From NCBI GenBank assembly GCA_949745795.1, contig CATKAZ010000090.1, positions 1 to 58,889 on the forward strand: a stretch of DNA of 58,889 nt, in the 5' to 3' direction. Shown here piece by piece: positions 35,398 to 44,711 of the stretch. Each line of letters opens with the position of its first letter. The first letter of the stretch is position 1. The translations under genes and the position numbers were made by a program. Origin of the DNA: an uncultured Oscillospiraceae bacterium. GTDB taxonomy: Bacteria; Bacillota; Clostridia; Oscillospirales; Ruminococcaceae. The notes below the pieces were generated by a model. It was not told the DNA's origin, made no database searches, and saw only the letters and a program-made list of their open reading frames with translations.

Positions 35398-35601
35398 GGG
35401 TGCTTTTTTCACTTGCAAAAAAGCACCCTCTTGACGTTCAAAGAACGTCAATTCACCCGAAAAAATGCGCCTCTACGGCAAAGACTTTCGCCCTCTGCGG
35501 AGGACGACCAAAAGCTCCGCCTTTGGATTCCGCAAGCTTTTGAAAAAGCTTGACCAAAACTTTTATTTCCTGCGGAGAGCAACTTCCACAAGCTTTTGAA
35601 A
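35398..35601 (-). repeat. Right arm: the same hairpins with changed stems
   Basis: Inverted relative to the left arm. GGGTGCTTTTTT/AAAAAAGCACCC with loop CACTTGC (GCAAGTG on the minus strand, 35398-35428), TTGACGTTC/GAACGTCAA (35431-35451), CGCCCTC/GAGGACG (35489-35506), CCAAAAGC/GCCTTTGG (35508-35526) and CAAGCTTTT/AAAAGCTTG (35533-35552). Mismatches on the plus strand become G-U pairs on the minus strand. Confidence 0.85.
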
Positions 35602-35603
35602 CT

Positions 35604-35631
35604 TAAAAACCGACGGATAATCCGTCGGTTT
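35604..35631 (-). terminator. Terminator of the 786-aa membrane protein gene
   Basis: AAACCGACGGA and TCCGTCGGTTT (11-bp stem, 3-nt loop), followed on the minus strand by TTAAG after the stem's own T-rich end. It lies 5 nt after the stop codon. Confidence 0.85.
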
Positions 35632-35635
35632 GAAT

Positions 35636-37996
35636 TTACATTATATTCCAGAATTCAAACAATCTTCCAAATGAAACCATATCACTCCTGATTTCCATCG
35701 GAATTCCACCCAGACTATTTCCATAATCAAGTACAAATTCATAAGTCAGCGCAAAATTAATTATGACTGCTATTATAGCCGATACTAAAAATACTTTATT
35801 CATAATTCTTTTCTTTGTAATATTCATTTTACCGTATAATACAAACAGCACCGCAAAAGCACCGAATATCATCTGCCATGCAAAATCAACGGCATACCTT
35901 GGAGTATATCCGTATTCCCAAATCATTGCCATTTGTATCAGCGGTACTAAAATACAGCCTAAAATTATGATAACCGCCGCAAGACGTCTGTTGGGATTCT
36001 CAGACCTCTTATAAGCTCTTCTTCCGAATACATATCCCAAAATCGGAATTGCACGGAATATAATACCCGCTGAACTGAATCCTGCAAGAAAATAATATCC
36101 GTTGACCGACAATGAATCATAATTACTTGTCACAAACGGAAATACTGAAGATACCTTCGGTAATGTAAACAAATAATTGAATATAGCAATAAACACCAAA
36201 GGCAGATGGAACTGTATATGCTGATAATCATAAATTGTCAGCGTGTAAGAAATACCAAAGTCAAGTATCGAACCAAATCGGAGATAATTATATACCATCT
36301 GCACTGAACCTATTATTACAAAAGGAAGCAATGCTGCAAGCAAAAATGTTATTATCGGCTTTTTATTTGCTTTAAATGTCTGTTCCTTAGATGTTTTTAT
36401 GATTTTTTTCACACCTGCATATATAAACAGCAACGAAACTATACAGTACAGCGCCAATGCCGCACGGCAAAGTACAGATATTGACAAAAGTATTGCTGCA
36501 ATGCATATATTAGGCCGTGATATTTTCCCCTCACCGACTACTCCCGAACGCAATAAGAAATACATTCCGGCTATTAAAAATGCAAATCCGCTTACCTGAG
36601 CAAGCTCGTAAAAATTTCCGATAGTTATGCAGTACCACACAAAGGACGCCGCCTGAACGATTACAAGTCCGCTTATAGCTGTTCCATTGGGGATTTTAGG
36701 GAACAAACGCCTCATAAATGCACAGTATGCAAGACTTAAAAATACAATACCGATTATACTGTAAATAAACGTTGCCCATAGCGACGGGAAGTACTTCCCT
36801 GTTATCATGTGGTACGGTAAAAACAACGTTAATACAGTACCTATACCGTAATATGAATAATACTTACCCTCAAAAAGCAAATGATCCCAAGGATACGAAA
36901 CCCCTGCCGCACTGCGCTCAGACAAATCATAGGGATTTTCAAGATTCAGCATTTCCTGTGACGGAGTTTCAATAAGACTAACCTGTCCTGCTTCAAAAGC
37001 GTCAACCAATTCCTTGTTCATCTGATTGGTATCAGGCTTGTCAAACAGTCCGAATATCATATCCCCCCGTACTGACAGAAGGCAAACTGCAATAGAAACA
37101 AAAATGAGAGTAACCGCCGCTGCACTTATTTTAAATGTTTTAGATTGTCCGCATGATTTTTTCATATAAGAACAAAAAGCAATTGTTACGGCAAACAGTA
37201 CAAATCCCAAAATAATAAAGAATCTCAGCCATGAAAAGTCGAAAGGTATATGCTTGTTCACAGAAATTCCTTTAACTGTTACAATACTGTTTTCATCAGC
37301 GGAAACTTGAAAACTAATGCTTCCCACTTTTCCGAAATAACTGCAAACTATGTATTTGCTTGATTCGTTACCGTTAATATACTCCAAATTAGAAACATTT
37401 CTCATATCTCTGCTGGTTTCATCACTGTTATATATTCTTACCTTTCCTCCCACAGAATTTTCGCTTTCAATATCCATGTAAATATTTTTTATTTCATAAT
37501 TCACATCACTGAATTCTATCTGAACTGATTCACCCGAATTTACGGTAATGACATCGGAAGAATTCACACTGCCGTTAACAGCCGCACGGTTCAAAGGTAA
37601 AATCATTTCATTCGGTGAAGACGGCGCAATAAGATTAAATGCTCCGAAATTACAGATAAACGTTTCAACCAGAAGTACTAAAGCAGTTCCTGCCGCTATT
37701 CCAGTTAACCACTTTTTACTTTTTTTAACAAAACACACTATTTTCTTATTTTTTATTCTGCCGGATAAAATTTTCGGCAAGCCAATAAACAAATCAGCTG
37801 CAGCAACCGCAATACTCATAGATAAAAATCCGTTTCCGGCAAAAAAGGACGCTATAATTGCTGTTAATTGTATTGCAAATCCGCATAATATTATCGCTGA
37901 CTGTGTTTTCCCGGTAATTTTTCCGGTTTTCATTATAATATATGATAATACTATAATAATAACAGATAATAAGCTAAGAATAACTGTCAAAAGCAT
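35636..37996 (-). CDS. Large polytopic membrane protein
   Basis: 786 aa. Three N-terminal helices, a soluble outside beta-rich region (about residues 125-245), then ten or more helices. The segment PWDHLLFEGKYYSYYGIG and the following LFLPYHMITGKYFPS are reminiscent of GT-C-like membrane glycosyltransferases of Firmicutes, but I cannot assign a reaction. It lies downstream of the GH26 gene with a terminator between. Confidence 0.75.
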   Translation of the reverse strand: MLLTVILSLLSVIIIVLSYIIMKTGKITGKTQSAIILCGFAIQLTAIIASFFAGNGFLSMSIAVAAADLFIGLPKILSGRIKNKKIVCFVKKSKKWLTGIAAGTALVLLVETFICNFGAFNLIAPSSPNEMILPLNRAAVNGSVNSSDVITVNSGESVQIEFSDVNYEIKNIYMDIESENSVGGKVRIYNSDETSRDMRNVSNLEYINGNESSKYIVCSYFGKVGSISFQVSADENSIVTVKGISVNKHIPFDFSWLRFFIILGFVLFAVTIAFCSYMKKSCGQSKTFKISAAAVTLIFVSIAVCLLSVRGDMIFGLFDKPDTNQMNKELVDAFEAGQVSLIETPSQEMLNLENPYDLSERSAAGVSYPWDHLLFEGKYYSYYGIGTVLTLFLPYHMITGKYFPSLWATFIYSIIGIVFLSLAYCAFMRRLFPKIPNGTAISGLVIVQAASFVWYCITIGNFYELAQVSGFAFLIAGMYFLLRSGVVGEGKISRPNICIAAILLSISVLCRAALALYCIVSLLFIYAGVKKIIKTSKEQTFKANKKPIITFLLAALLPFVIIGSVQMVYNYLRFGSILDFGISYTLTIYDYQHIQFHLPLVFIAIFNYLFTLPKVSSVFPFVTSNYDSLSVNGYYFLAGFSSAGIIFRAIPILGYVFGRRAYKRSENPNRRLAAVIIILGCILVPLIQMAMIWEYGYTPRYAVDFAWQMIFGAFAVLFVLYGKMNITKKRIMNKVFLVSAIIAVIINFALTYEFVLDYGNSLGGIPMEIRSDMVSFGRLFEFWNIM

Positions 37997-38044
37997 ATAA
38001 AAGTTCCCCCGTTACATATATTTATTTTATTATACTATATATAC

Positions 38045-38080
38045 CAAAAAAAGTCCAGCAAAAAACCGGACTTTTTATTT
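38045..38080 (-). terminator. Terminator of the GH95-GH26 operon
   Basis: AAAAAGTCC and GGACTTTTT pair across an 11-nt loop; on the minus strand the stem ends in a run of T. It separates GH26 from the membrane-protein gene. Confidence 0.85.
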
Positions 38081-38090
38081 TAATTTTAAA

Positions 38091-39683
38091 TTAATTCGCT
38101 TCCGCATAACTTTCAAGTGTTATGGATTTTTCCGCATTGTATATTTTTATCAGGTCATCTTCAGTAGTATAAATGTCAGCTGTGATTCCGTCACTGCTTG
38201 TAAGATAATCCCCGTACCATAATCCGAAGAACGACCACAGTGAATTATCACGAAGCATTTCATCAATTCCCGGAACAGAACTGCATTCTCCAAGCGCCAA
38301 AAGTTTTCCGCCGTCGGTTACCTGTTTTAACCACTGATATTGTTCCGAACGGCTTCCATATTCCAAATTCGGCCCTAAATATAAGTCTATAGCAGCAATA
38401 TCAAATTTATTGCTTTCAACCATATACTTTTCACTCTGCCCATTCCATATCCAAATAAGATTATTAAGCTTATGATAACCTGTCATACGGTCATACATGA
38501 GATTGTAAAGCCACTGATATGCCTCCTCACCGTCAGCACCCCACCAATACCAGCCACCGCCTGCCTCATGCAAGGGTCTCCAAAGTATTGGGATTCCGGA
38601 ATCGGCAAGCTCTGAAAATCCCTCTGAAACGGAGTCTATATCTTCCACAAGTCTCAGACATTCATCAGTAATTTTACCCTGTTTATTAAGCTCACGTATT
38701 TTCGCAATTTCCATTTGGGAAATATCCTCATCTGTCATAGCTGACTTCAAACTGAATTTAGTATCCTTAGCATAAATTGAAGAATCATTTGACGGAGACT
38801 TCCAATACCACATAAATCCTACTATACCGCCCTGCTTATTCCAATCCTTTGCCGCTTTAATTTCACTTTCGTCCGGAAGACTGCCCTTTGCATAACCTCC
38901 GATATCTCCAAAGCGTATGGCAGGGTACTTGCCTGTTTTTTTATAAATTAGTTCCAGCTCTGTATTTTTACTGTTTGACGCATATTGTCCGGTAATAATT
39001 TTTTTGCCGAAACTGTCATTAAGGTATTTCAAAAGCTTTTTAGTTTCTTTTGACGCATCAGGAGCTACCGGTTCAGACTTAATTTCAAAATTATCTTCAT
39101 AAATACCTTCATTATTATTTATTTCTATATAGTCGATTTCAAAATTATCACTGCCGTTATTAATTTGAATAACATTTTTTCCCTTGTCCATAAATACCCC
39201 GTAAAAGGTTGCACGAACAAAATTTTCCTCATCATCATCTATAACAAATTCACCGATATTACGGTCATTTACACTGACGGAGCTTACAGCATAGCTGTCC
39301 GCCGCCACACACACTGTAATATTATAATGCTGCGACACAGGAATTTCGGCAGGTATAACAAGATAATCAGCAGAACCTCCGTAAAATCCTGTTACATATC
39401 CGTTGCCTGAAAATCCCTTACGCTGTTCATCAATATAAAGACTGCCGCTTAATTCACACTCTTCTGCTTCTATAGTCAAATTAGTTTCTGTAGTATTAAT
39501 TTCAGGTACTTTGGCAACATATTCCGTAAATGACACGGTTTCCTCTTCATATTCGGTAACCGCTTCCGTTGAATTATTCGATGAAGCTTCTGTTTTTTTC
39601 AAGGACTCCTGTGAAATATTCTCACAGGCTGTAAGCATTACTGTCATTACCAGCAATACCGCAGCCGTTTTAAATTTTTTCAT
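38091..39683 (-). CDS. CBM35-GH26 lipoprotein (beta-mannanase)
   Basis: 530 aa. Lipobox LTAC near residue 19 anchors it to the outside of the membrane. A CBM35-like domain (about 60-195; TIEAEECELSG, GYVTGFYGGSADYLVI) precedes a GH26 domain (about 205-525) with KKIITGQYAS, the acid/base Glu in WRPLHEAGGGWYWWG and the nucleophile Glu in LALGECSSVP. It cuts beta-mannan or related glucans at the cell surface. It has no dockerin, so it does not join the scaffoldin. It starts 11 nt after the GH95 gene. Confidence 0.93.
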   Translation of the reverse strand: MKKFKTAAVLLVMTVMLTACENISQESLKKTEASSNNSTEAVTEYEEETVSFTEYVAKVPEINTTETNLTIEAEECELSGSLYIDEQRKGFSGNGYVTGFYGGSADYLVIPAEIPVSQHYNITVCVAADSYAVSSVSVNDRNIGEFVIDDDEENFVRATFYGVFMDKGKNVIQINNGSDNFEIDYIEINNNEGIYEDNFEIKSEPVAPDASKETKKLLKYLNDSFGKKIITGQYASNSKNTELELIYKKTGKYPAIRFGDIGGYAKGSLPDESEIKAAKDWNKQGGIVGFMWYWKSPSNDSSIYAKDTKFSLKSAMTDEDISQMEIAKIRELNKQGKITDECLRLVEDIDSVSEGFSELADSGIPILWRPLHEAGGGWYWWGADGEEAYQWLYNLMYDRMTGYHKLNNLIWIWNGQSEKYMVESNKFDIAAIDLYLGPNLEYGSRSEQYQWLKQVTDGGKLLALGECSSVPGIDEMLRDNSLWSFFGLWYGDYLTSSDGITADIYTTEDDLIKIYNAEKSITLESYAEAN

Positions 39684-39694
39684 AATTTTTTAAC

Positions 39695-42004
39695 CTAACT
39701 CCTTATTGTATAAATATGTCCCTTTTCAGTATCAAAAGTTACAACACAATCAGACTGAAGAGCATTTACACTTTCTCCGTCACAAGAAATACTAACTATT
39801 GTATTCGGGCGGACAACGCATTTATTTCCGCATAGTGATTTGATTTCTGCCGTCTTAAGCTTACAGTCTTCCCATTTTATAGAAATTTCAAATCCGCCCT
39901 TAGCCTTAAGTCCCCTTATTTCACCGTTTTTCCATTCCGACGGAAGTGCAGGAAGAAGATTTATTTCTCCGCTGTGACTTTGAAGAAGCGCTTCTGTCAT
40001 TGCAGACGCTCCGCCGAAATTTCCGTCAATTTGAAAAGGCGGGTGTGTATCAAACATATTCGGATCAGTTGAATAGGCTATAAGTTTCTGAAGATTTTCA
40101 TAAACCATATCACTGTCATAAAGTCTGGCCCACATGTTAGCAATCCAAGCACGACTCCAGCCTGTATGTCCGCCGCCGTGAATAAGACGTCGTATAAGAG
40201 TAGCTCTTGCCGCATCGGCAAGCTTAGGTGTTTTATATGGTGTTATAAGATCCGCCGGATGAAGCGCAAAAAGCTGTGAAATATGTCTGTGACCTATTTC
40301 AACTTCATCATAATCAACTGCCCATTCCTTTATTTGACCGTATTTTCCTATCTCCGGTTTAGGTAATTTTTCAAGCATAGCCTTCAGCTTATCTGCAAAT
40401 TTATGGTCTGTATCCAGAATTTCAGAGCTTTTAATAACATTATTAAACAATACTGTTATGATTTGGCTGTCCATTGACGGTCCCATACAAAGACATCCTC
40501 TTACACCGCTTTTAGTAAGATAAGTATTTTCCGGCGAAACTGACGGACATGTTACAAGTCTGCCTTCACTGTCTTCAATCAAATATTCAGTAAAGAATTC
40601 CGCCGCTTCACGCATAAGGTAATACTTTTCTTTCAAAAAATTTATATCCTGAGTATATTCAAAATGCTCGAATATGTGCAGACAAAGCCATGCTGCACCC
40701 ATAGGCCATACAGTTGATGACATACAAGTATCCTGAGGAGCGCTATCACCCCACAAATCAGTATTATGATGACATACAAACCCCGAACAATCATACATTT
40801 CACGGGCAGTAACACGTCCTGATTCCCTTACCTTTTCAATCAAATCAAAAAGCGGTTCATGACATTCCGAAAGATTACAGCTTTCCGCACACCAATAATT
40901 CATTTCCGTATTAATATTTACAGCAAATCTCGCACCAAGTTCCGGATTCATATCCTGATTCCATATTCCCTGACGGTTCAGCGGAAGTGTTCCGGGACGG
41001 CTTCCCGATATCATAAGATATCTCGCAAAATTAAAATAAAGAACCATCAAACCGTTATCATGAATATGACTGTCACATTCCTTATCGTCAAAATCGTCCC
41101 CACGCATTCTCATAATTCGTTCGTCCGTAGGAAGAGAAGAGCCTTCGTCACTGTTATCATTAAGCTTAAAGGACACACGGTCAAATAAATCCCTGTAATC
41201 ACATTCATGCCTGTATCTCAATTCGTCATAGCTGCACTCAAGAGCATATTCCACGTCCATAACAGCGGCGTCCTCAAATGCTTCGTACGCATAATAACTG
41301 CTTCTTGCACCAAGAACAATCGTTGCTTCCCCTGCGTCCTTTATAATAAGTTTATTGCCTTCCGTGTAAACAGTTCCCCCCTGAGCAAATGCAGACAATA
41401 CAGCAGCAAAAAACAATCCTTCCTTGCCTCCCGAACCCCCTGAAAACATTATCATATTTTTACTTACCGGACGATTATCGTCATAATAACCGTTTCTGCC
41501 GTCAAGGTAAGCGGAAAGCTCTACAGTACCGTTTTCCGCAGCAATATGAACAATCATAACATTATCAGGTTCAGAAACAAAAACTTCACGTCTGTATTTT
41601 GTATCACCGGATAAAAACTCCGTAAATGCTACTGCATTAGCTAAATCCAGACCTCTTTTGTATTCCTTCGCACGTCCGTCAAGCTTCATATCTATATAAA
41701 GATTTCCCAAAGGCATATAATGACGGCTTTCCGGTGATACTCCCTGTAATTTTCTAAGAGCTATGTCCTCCGCTTCGGGTATTCTTTCCTGTTTAAGAAG
41801 TTCTCTGATTTCCGTTAAAGCCTCCAAGGCGTCAGGATTATTTCTGTTTCTTTTGCCTCCAGACCATACGGAATCTTCATTTAATTGTATAAGCTCATGC
41901 TCGGTACGTCCGTAAACCATTCCTCCGATACGTCCGTTGCCCACAGGCAGAGCGCTGTTAAAATTTTCCGCAGAATTTGTATACCATAATATTGATTCGT
42001 TCAT
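39695..42004 (-). CDS. GH95 alpha-L-fucosidase / alpha-L-galactosidase
   Basis: 769-aa GH95 enzyme, no signal peptide, so probably cytosolic. LPVGNGRIGGMVYG and QLNEDSVWSGG at the N-terminus, NINTEMNYWCAESCNL, the Glu in EIGHRHISQLFALHP and the Asp in QIDGNFGGASAM are family features and active-site residues. GH95 removes alpha-1,2-L-fucose or L-galactose from plant or host glycans. ATG at 42004 follows GGAG by 6 nt. First gene of a two-gene operon with GH26. Confidence 0.93.
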   Translation of the reverse strand: MNESILWYTNSAENFNSALPVGNGRIGGMVYGRTEHELIQLNEDSVWSGGKRNRNNPDALEALTEIRELLKQERIPEAEDIALRKLQGVSPESRHYMPLGNLYIDMKLDGRAKEYKRGLDLANAVAFTEFLSGDTKYRREVFVSEPDNVMIVHIAAENGTVELSAYLDGRNGYYDDNRPVSKNMIMFSGGSGGKEGLFFAAVLSAFAQGGTVYTEGNKLIIKDAGEATIVLGARSSYYAYEAFEDAAVMDVEYALECSYDELRYRHECDYRDLFDRVSFKLNDNSDEGSSLPTDERIMRMRGDDFDDKECDSHIHDNGLMVLYFNFARYLMISGSRPGTLPLNRQGIWNQDMNPELGARFAVNINTEMNYWCAESCNLSECHEPLFDLIEKVRESGRVTAREMYDCSGFVCHHNTDLWGDSAPQDTCMSSTVWPMGAAWLCLHIFEHFEYTQDINFLKEKYYLMREAAEFFTEYLIEDSEGRLVTCPSVSPENTYLTKSGVRGCLCMGPSMDSQIITVLFNNVIKSSEILDTDHKFADKLKAMLEKLPKPEIGKYGQIKEWAVDYDEVEIGHRHISQLFALHPADLITPYKTPKLADAARATLIRRLIHGGGHTGWSRAWIANMWARLYDSDMVYENLQKLIAYSTDPNMFDTHPPFQIDGNFGGASAMTEALLQSHSGEINLLPALPSEWKNGEIRGLKAKGGFEISIKWEDCKLKTAEIKSLCGNKCVVRPNTIVSISCDGESVNALQSDCVVTFDTEKGHIYTIRS

Positions 42005-42161
42005 AATAATCTCCATTCATCCGCTTTCAACATTAAATATTACTATATTTTATCACATTTCCGTTAACAATGCAACGTGAAAAAGCTCCCTTTTACAAGA
42101 TTTGTAGAATTTAACTATTATTTTTATGCATTTATAAAAATGTTTCCCGGCACTAACAAAT

Positions 42162-42190
42162 TTGATAAATTAAAGGTAATTGTTTATAAT
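42162..42190 (+). promoter_or_regulatory. Promoter of copA
   Basis: TTGATA, 17 nt, TATAAT, 36 nt before the copA start. A near-palindrome (TACA, 5 nt, TGTA) lies at 42094-42106 but is not a classical CopY box. Confidence 0.75.
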
Positions 42191-42226
42191 AAATAAAAAA
42201 ACAGCATTTTATATCGGAGGACTAAT

Positions 42227-44434
42227 ATGGAAAAAAATTATCAGATTACAGGTATGACATGTTCAGCCTGTGCGGGACGCATTGAACGAACACTCAACAA
42301 GCTGAACGGAATAGATAAGGCTAACGTTAACTTTGCTGCCGAAAAGCTGTATGTCAGCTATAACGATAAAAACATAACTGAAAATGAAATAGTTTCCGCC
42401 ATAAAAAAAGCAGGATATAATATTGCCGGAAAAAATGCCAAAACGGAAATGCCGGCACACAAAAAGCTTCTGATACGCTTTATTATATCTATGATTTTTA
42501 CATTACCTCTCCTTATAATAAGTATGGGACATATGGTAGGCATGCCGCTTCCGAAAATAATCGATCCTATGGAAAATCCGCTGAATTTCGCAATTATACA
42601 GCTTGTACTTACTATTCCGGTTATGGCTACCGGTTATATGTTCTATTTAAAGGGTATTAAAAATCTGTTCAGATTAAGTCCGAATATGGACAGCCTTATT
42701 GCGGTCGGTACTTTATCCTCTGTAGTTTACGGTATCTTTGCAATTACCAAAATCAAAAACGGACATGAACACATGGCAATGGAGCTATACTTTGAATCTG
42801 CCGCCGTAATTCTTACCCTTATTACACTAGGCAAATACCTTGAATCGCTGTCAAAAGGCAAATCTTCACAGGCAATTAAAGAACTTATGGAGCTTTCACC
42901 CAAAATTGCAACTGTCAGAAGAGGCAAAAAGGAACTTCAAGTTAAATCAGAACTTGTTCAAATCGGTGATACAGTAATAGTTAAGCCTGGAGAAAAATTT
43001 CCCGTTGACGGTACTGTGACCCTCGGAACTACTTCTGTTGACGAATCCATGTTAACAGGTGAAAGTATGCCGGTAACTAAAAACGTCGGAGATAAGGTTA
43101 TAGGAGCTACTGTAAATAAAAACGGCTACATTGAATACACTGCCGAAAAAATAGGCGAAGATACGGCCATTTCACAAATTATCAAGCTTGTGGAGGAGGC
43201 TCAGGGAAAAAAAGCGCCGATTGCAAGGCTTGCAGATGTTATTTCGGCATATTTTGTACCGGCTGTAATTTTACTTGCAATTATAGCAGCCGTAGGCTGG
43301 AAGCTTGCCGGAGAAAGCAACGATTTCTGTATTACCATATTTATTTCAGTGCTTGTTATAGCCTGCCCCTGCGCACTGGGTCTTGCCACTCCCACTGCCA
43401 TTATGATCGCTACCGGACAGGGAGCTAAAAACGGCATTTTAATAAAAGGCGGCGAGGTACTTGAAAACGCTCATAAAATAAACACCGTTGTATTCGACAA
43501 AACAGGTACTATAACAGAGGGTATACCTGTTGTTACCGACATTAAAACAAATAATATTAATGAAAACGACTTACTGCTTTATGCTGCGGCTGCCGAAAAG
43601 CTTTCAGAACATCCGTTAGGCGACAGTATTGTAAAAGAAGCTAACAACCGTAATATTACTATACCGGAAGCGGAAAACTTTGAATCAATCCCCGGAATGG
43701 GAATAAAATCAATTGTAAACGGTAAACAGGTCATTATCGGCAATGAAAAAATGATGAAGGAATATAAAATCAAAGACAGTTTTACTGCACAGATCACTGA
43801 CTTTGCTTCCCAAGGAAAAACTGCCGTTATCTGTGCCATAAACGGAACTATTGCAGGTATTATCGCTATATCCGATAAAATCAAAGAAAACAGCAGTAAG
43901 GCTATAAGCAAGCTTGAAAATAACGGAATTAATACCGTTATGCTTACAGGCGACAACAAACAGACAGCACTTACAATTGCCGAATATGCCGGTATTAAAA
44001 ACGTTATTTATGAAGTAATGCCGGAAGATAAGGCTGCCGAAATAAAAAAAATTCAAGAAAACGGAAAAATTACCGCAATGGTTGGGGACGGCATCAACGA
44101 CGCTCCTGCCCTTGCACAGTCAGATGTGGGAATTGCAATAGGTTCGGGTACTGACATTGCAATAGAAAGCGCTGATATTGTTTTAATGAACGGAAGTCTT
44201 GAAGGCGTTAACACTGCAATAAGATTAAGTCACGCTACAATCAGAAATATCAAACAAAATCTTTTCTGGGCATTTGGCTACAATGTATTGGGAATTCCCA
44301 TCGCTATGGGACTGCTTCATATATTCGGCGGTCCGCTGCTCAACCCTATGATTGCGGCAGCAGCAATGAGCTTAAGCTCAGTATCTGTTCTTTCAAATGC
44401 ACTGAGATTAAAAAAATTCAAAGCCGATATTTAA
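42227..44434 (+). CDS. copA: Copper-translocating P-type ATPase
   Basis: 735-aa P1B ATPase that pumps Cu(I) out. One N-terminal HMA domain with [10 protein letters not shown], then eight helices with the CPC metal site ([11 protein letters not shown]), phosphorylation motif DKTGT, SEHPLG (HP motif), TGDN and [10 protein letters not shown]. One metal-binding domain only. GGAGG precedes the ATG. The convergent HMA gene just downstream may be its chaperone. Confidence 0.94.
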   Translation: MEKNYQITGMTCSACAGRIERTLNKLNGIDKANVNFAAEKLYVSYNDKNITENEIVSAIKKAGYNIAGKNAKTEMPAHKKLLIRFIISMIFTLPLLIISMGHMVGMPLPKIIDPMENPLNFAIIQLVLTIPVMATGYMFYLKGIKNLFRLSPNMDSLIAVGTLSSVVYGIFAITKIKNGHEHMAMELYFESAAVILTLITLGKYLESLSKGKSSQAIKELMELSPKIATVRRGKKELQVKSELVQIGDTVIVKPGEKFPVDGTVTLGTTSVDESMLTGESMPVTKNVGDKVIGATVNKNGYIEYTAEKIGEDTAISQIIKLVEEAQGKKAPIARLADVISAYFVPAVILLAIIAAVGWKLAGESNDFCITIFISVLVIACPCALGLATPTAIMIATGQGAKNGILIKGGEVLENAHKINTVVFDKTGTITEGIPVVTDIKTNNINENDLLLYAAAAEKLSEHPLGDSIVKEANNRNITIPEAENFESIPGMGIKSIVNGKQVIIGNEKMMKEYKIKDSFTAQITDFASQGKTAVICAINGTIAGIIAISDKIKENSSKAISKLENNGINTVMLTGDNKQTALTIAEYAGIKNVIYEVMPEDKAAEIKKIQENGKITAMVGDGINDAPALAQSDVGIAIGSGTDIAIESADIVLMNGSLEGVNTAIRLSHATIRNIKQNLFWAFGYNVLGIPIAMGLLHIFGGPLLNPMIAAAAMSLSSVSVLSNALRLKKFKADI

Positions 44435-44453
44435 AATCTTTTAAATAATTAAA

Positions 44454-44490
44454 AATAAGGGCATACTTAATGTACGCCCTTATTCTTTTT
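44454..44490. terminator. Bidirectional terminator between copA and the HMA gene
   Basis: AATAAGGGCATAC and GTACGCCCTTATT pair with one A-C mismatch (G-U on the minus strand) across a 5-nt loop, then CTTTTTA. It lies between convergent genes and reaches the stop codon of the minus-strand one. Confidence 0.8.
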
Positions 44491-44695
44491 ATATATTTTC
44501 TATTTTTACTACTTCAAATTCCTCTTCGGCAATACCCTGAATAATTTTATTATCATCTACGTTTATTTCAGCCTCAGCAAAACCACCGTTTAAATCGACA
44601 ACAACATCAGTACCGCCCAGTTCTTCAAGTACACCCTTAACAGCTCTTACACAATGCTCACAGGACATTCCCTCAATTGCAATATGCTTTTTCAT
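44489..44695 (-). CDS. copZ: Heavy-metal-associated (CopZ-like) copper chaperone
   Basis: 68-aa HMA domain protein: GMSCEHCVRAVKGVLEEL gives the Cu(I)-binding MxCxxC pair near residues 10-15. The size is that of CopZ. Position beside copA supports copper, though the strand is opposite. GGAGG precedes the ATG. Confidence 0.87.
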   Translation of the reverse strand: MKKHIAIEGMSCEHCVRAVKGVLEELGGTDVVVDLNGGFAEAEINVDDNKIIQGIAEEEFEVVKIENI

Positions 44696-44711
44696 TTTAG
44701 ACCTCCTTAAC

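Larger units (their letters stand above)
34750..35601. mobile_element. Repeat-bounded island with inverted structured arms
   Basis: About 850 bp between two convergent genes. Left arm (34750-34974) and right arm (35398-35601) are inverted copies, about 85% identical by eye over some 118 bp in the middle and more diverged at the ends. Between them lie one very AT-rich minus-strand gene and its operators. No transposase or clear target duplication is seen, so it may be a non-autonomous element or two independent 3'-end repeats that happen to face each other. Confidence 0.65.

Noticed and set aside
42092..42106. TACA-N5-TGTA near-palindrome as a CopY operator
   Set aside because: CopY boxes have TACA-N2-TGTA; the spacing is wrong and the arms are short, so chance is likely.
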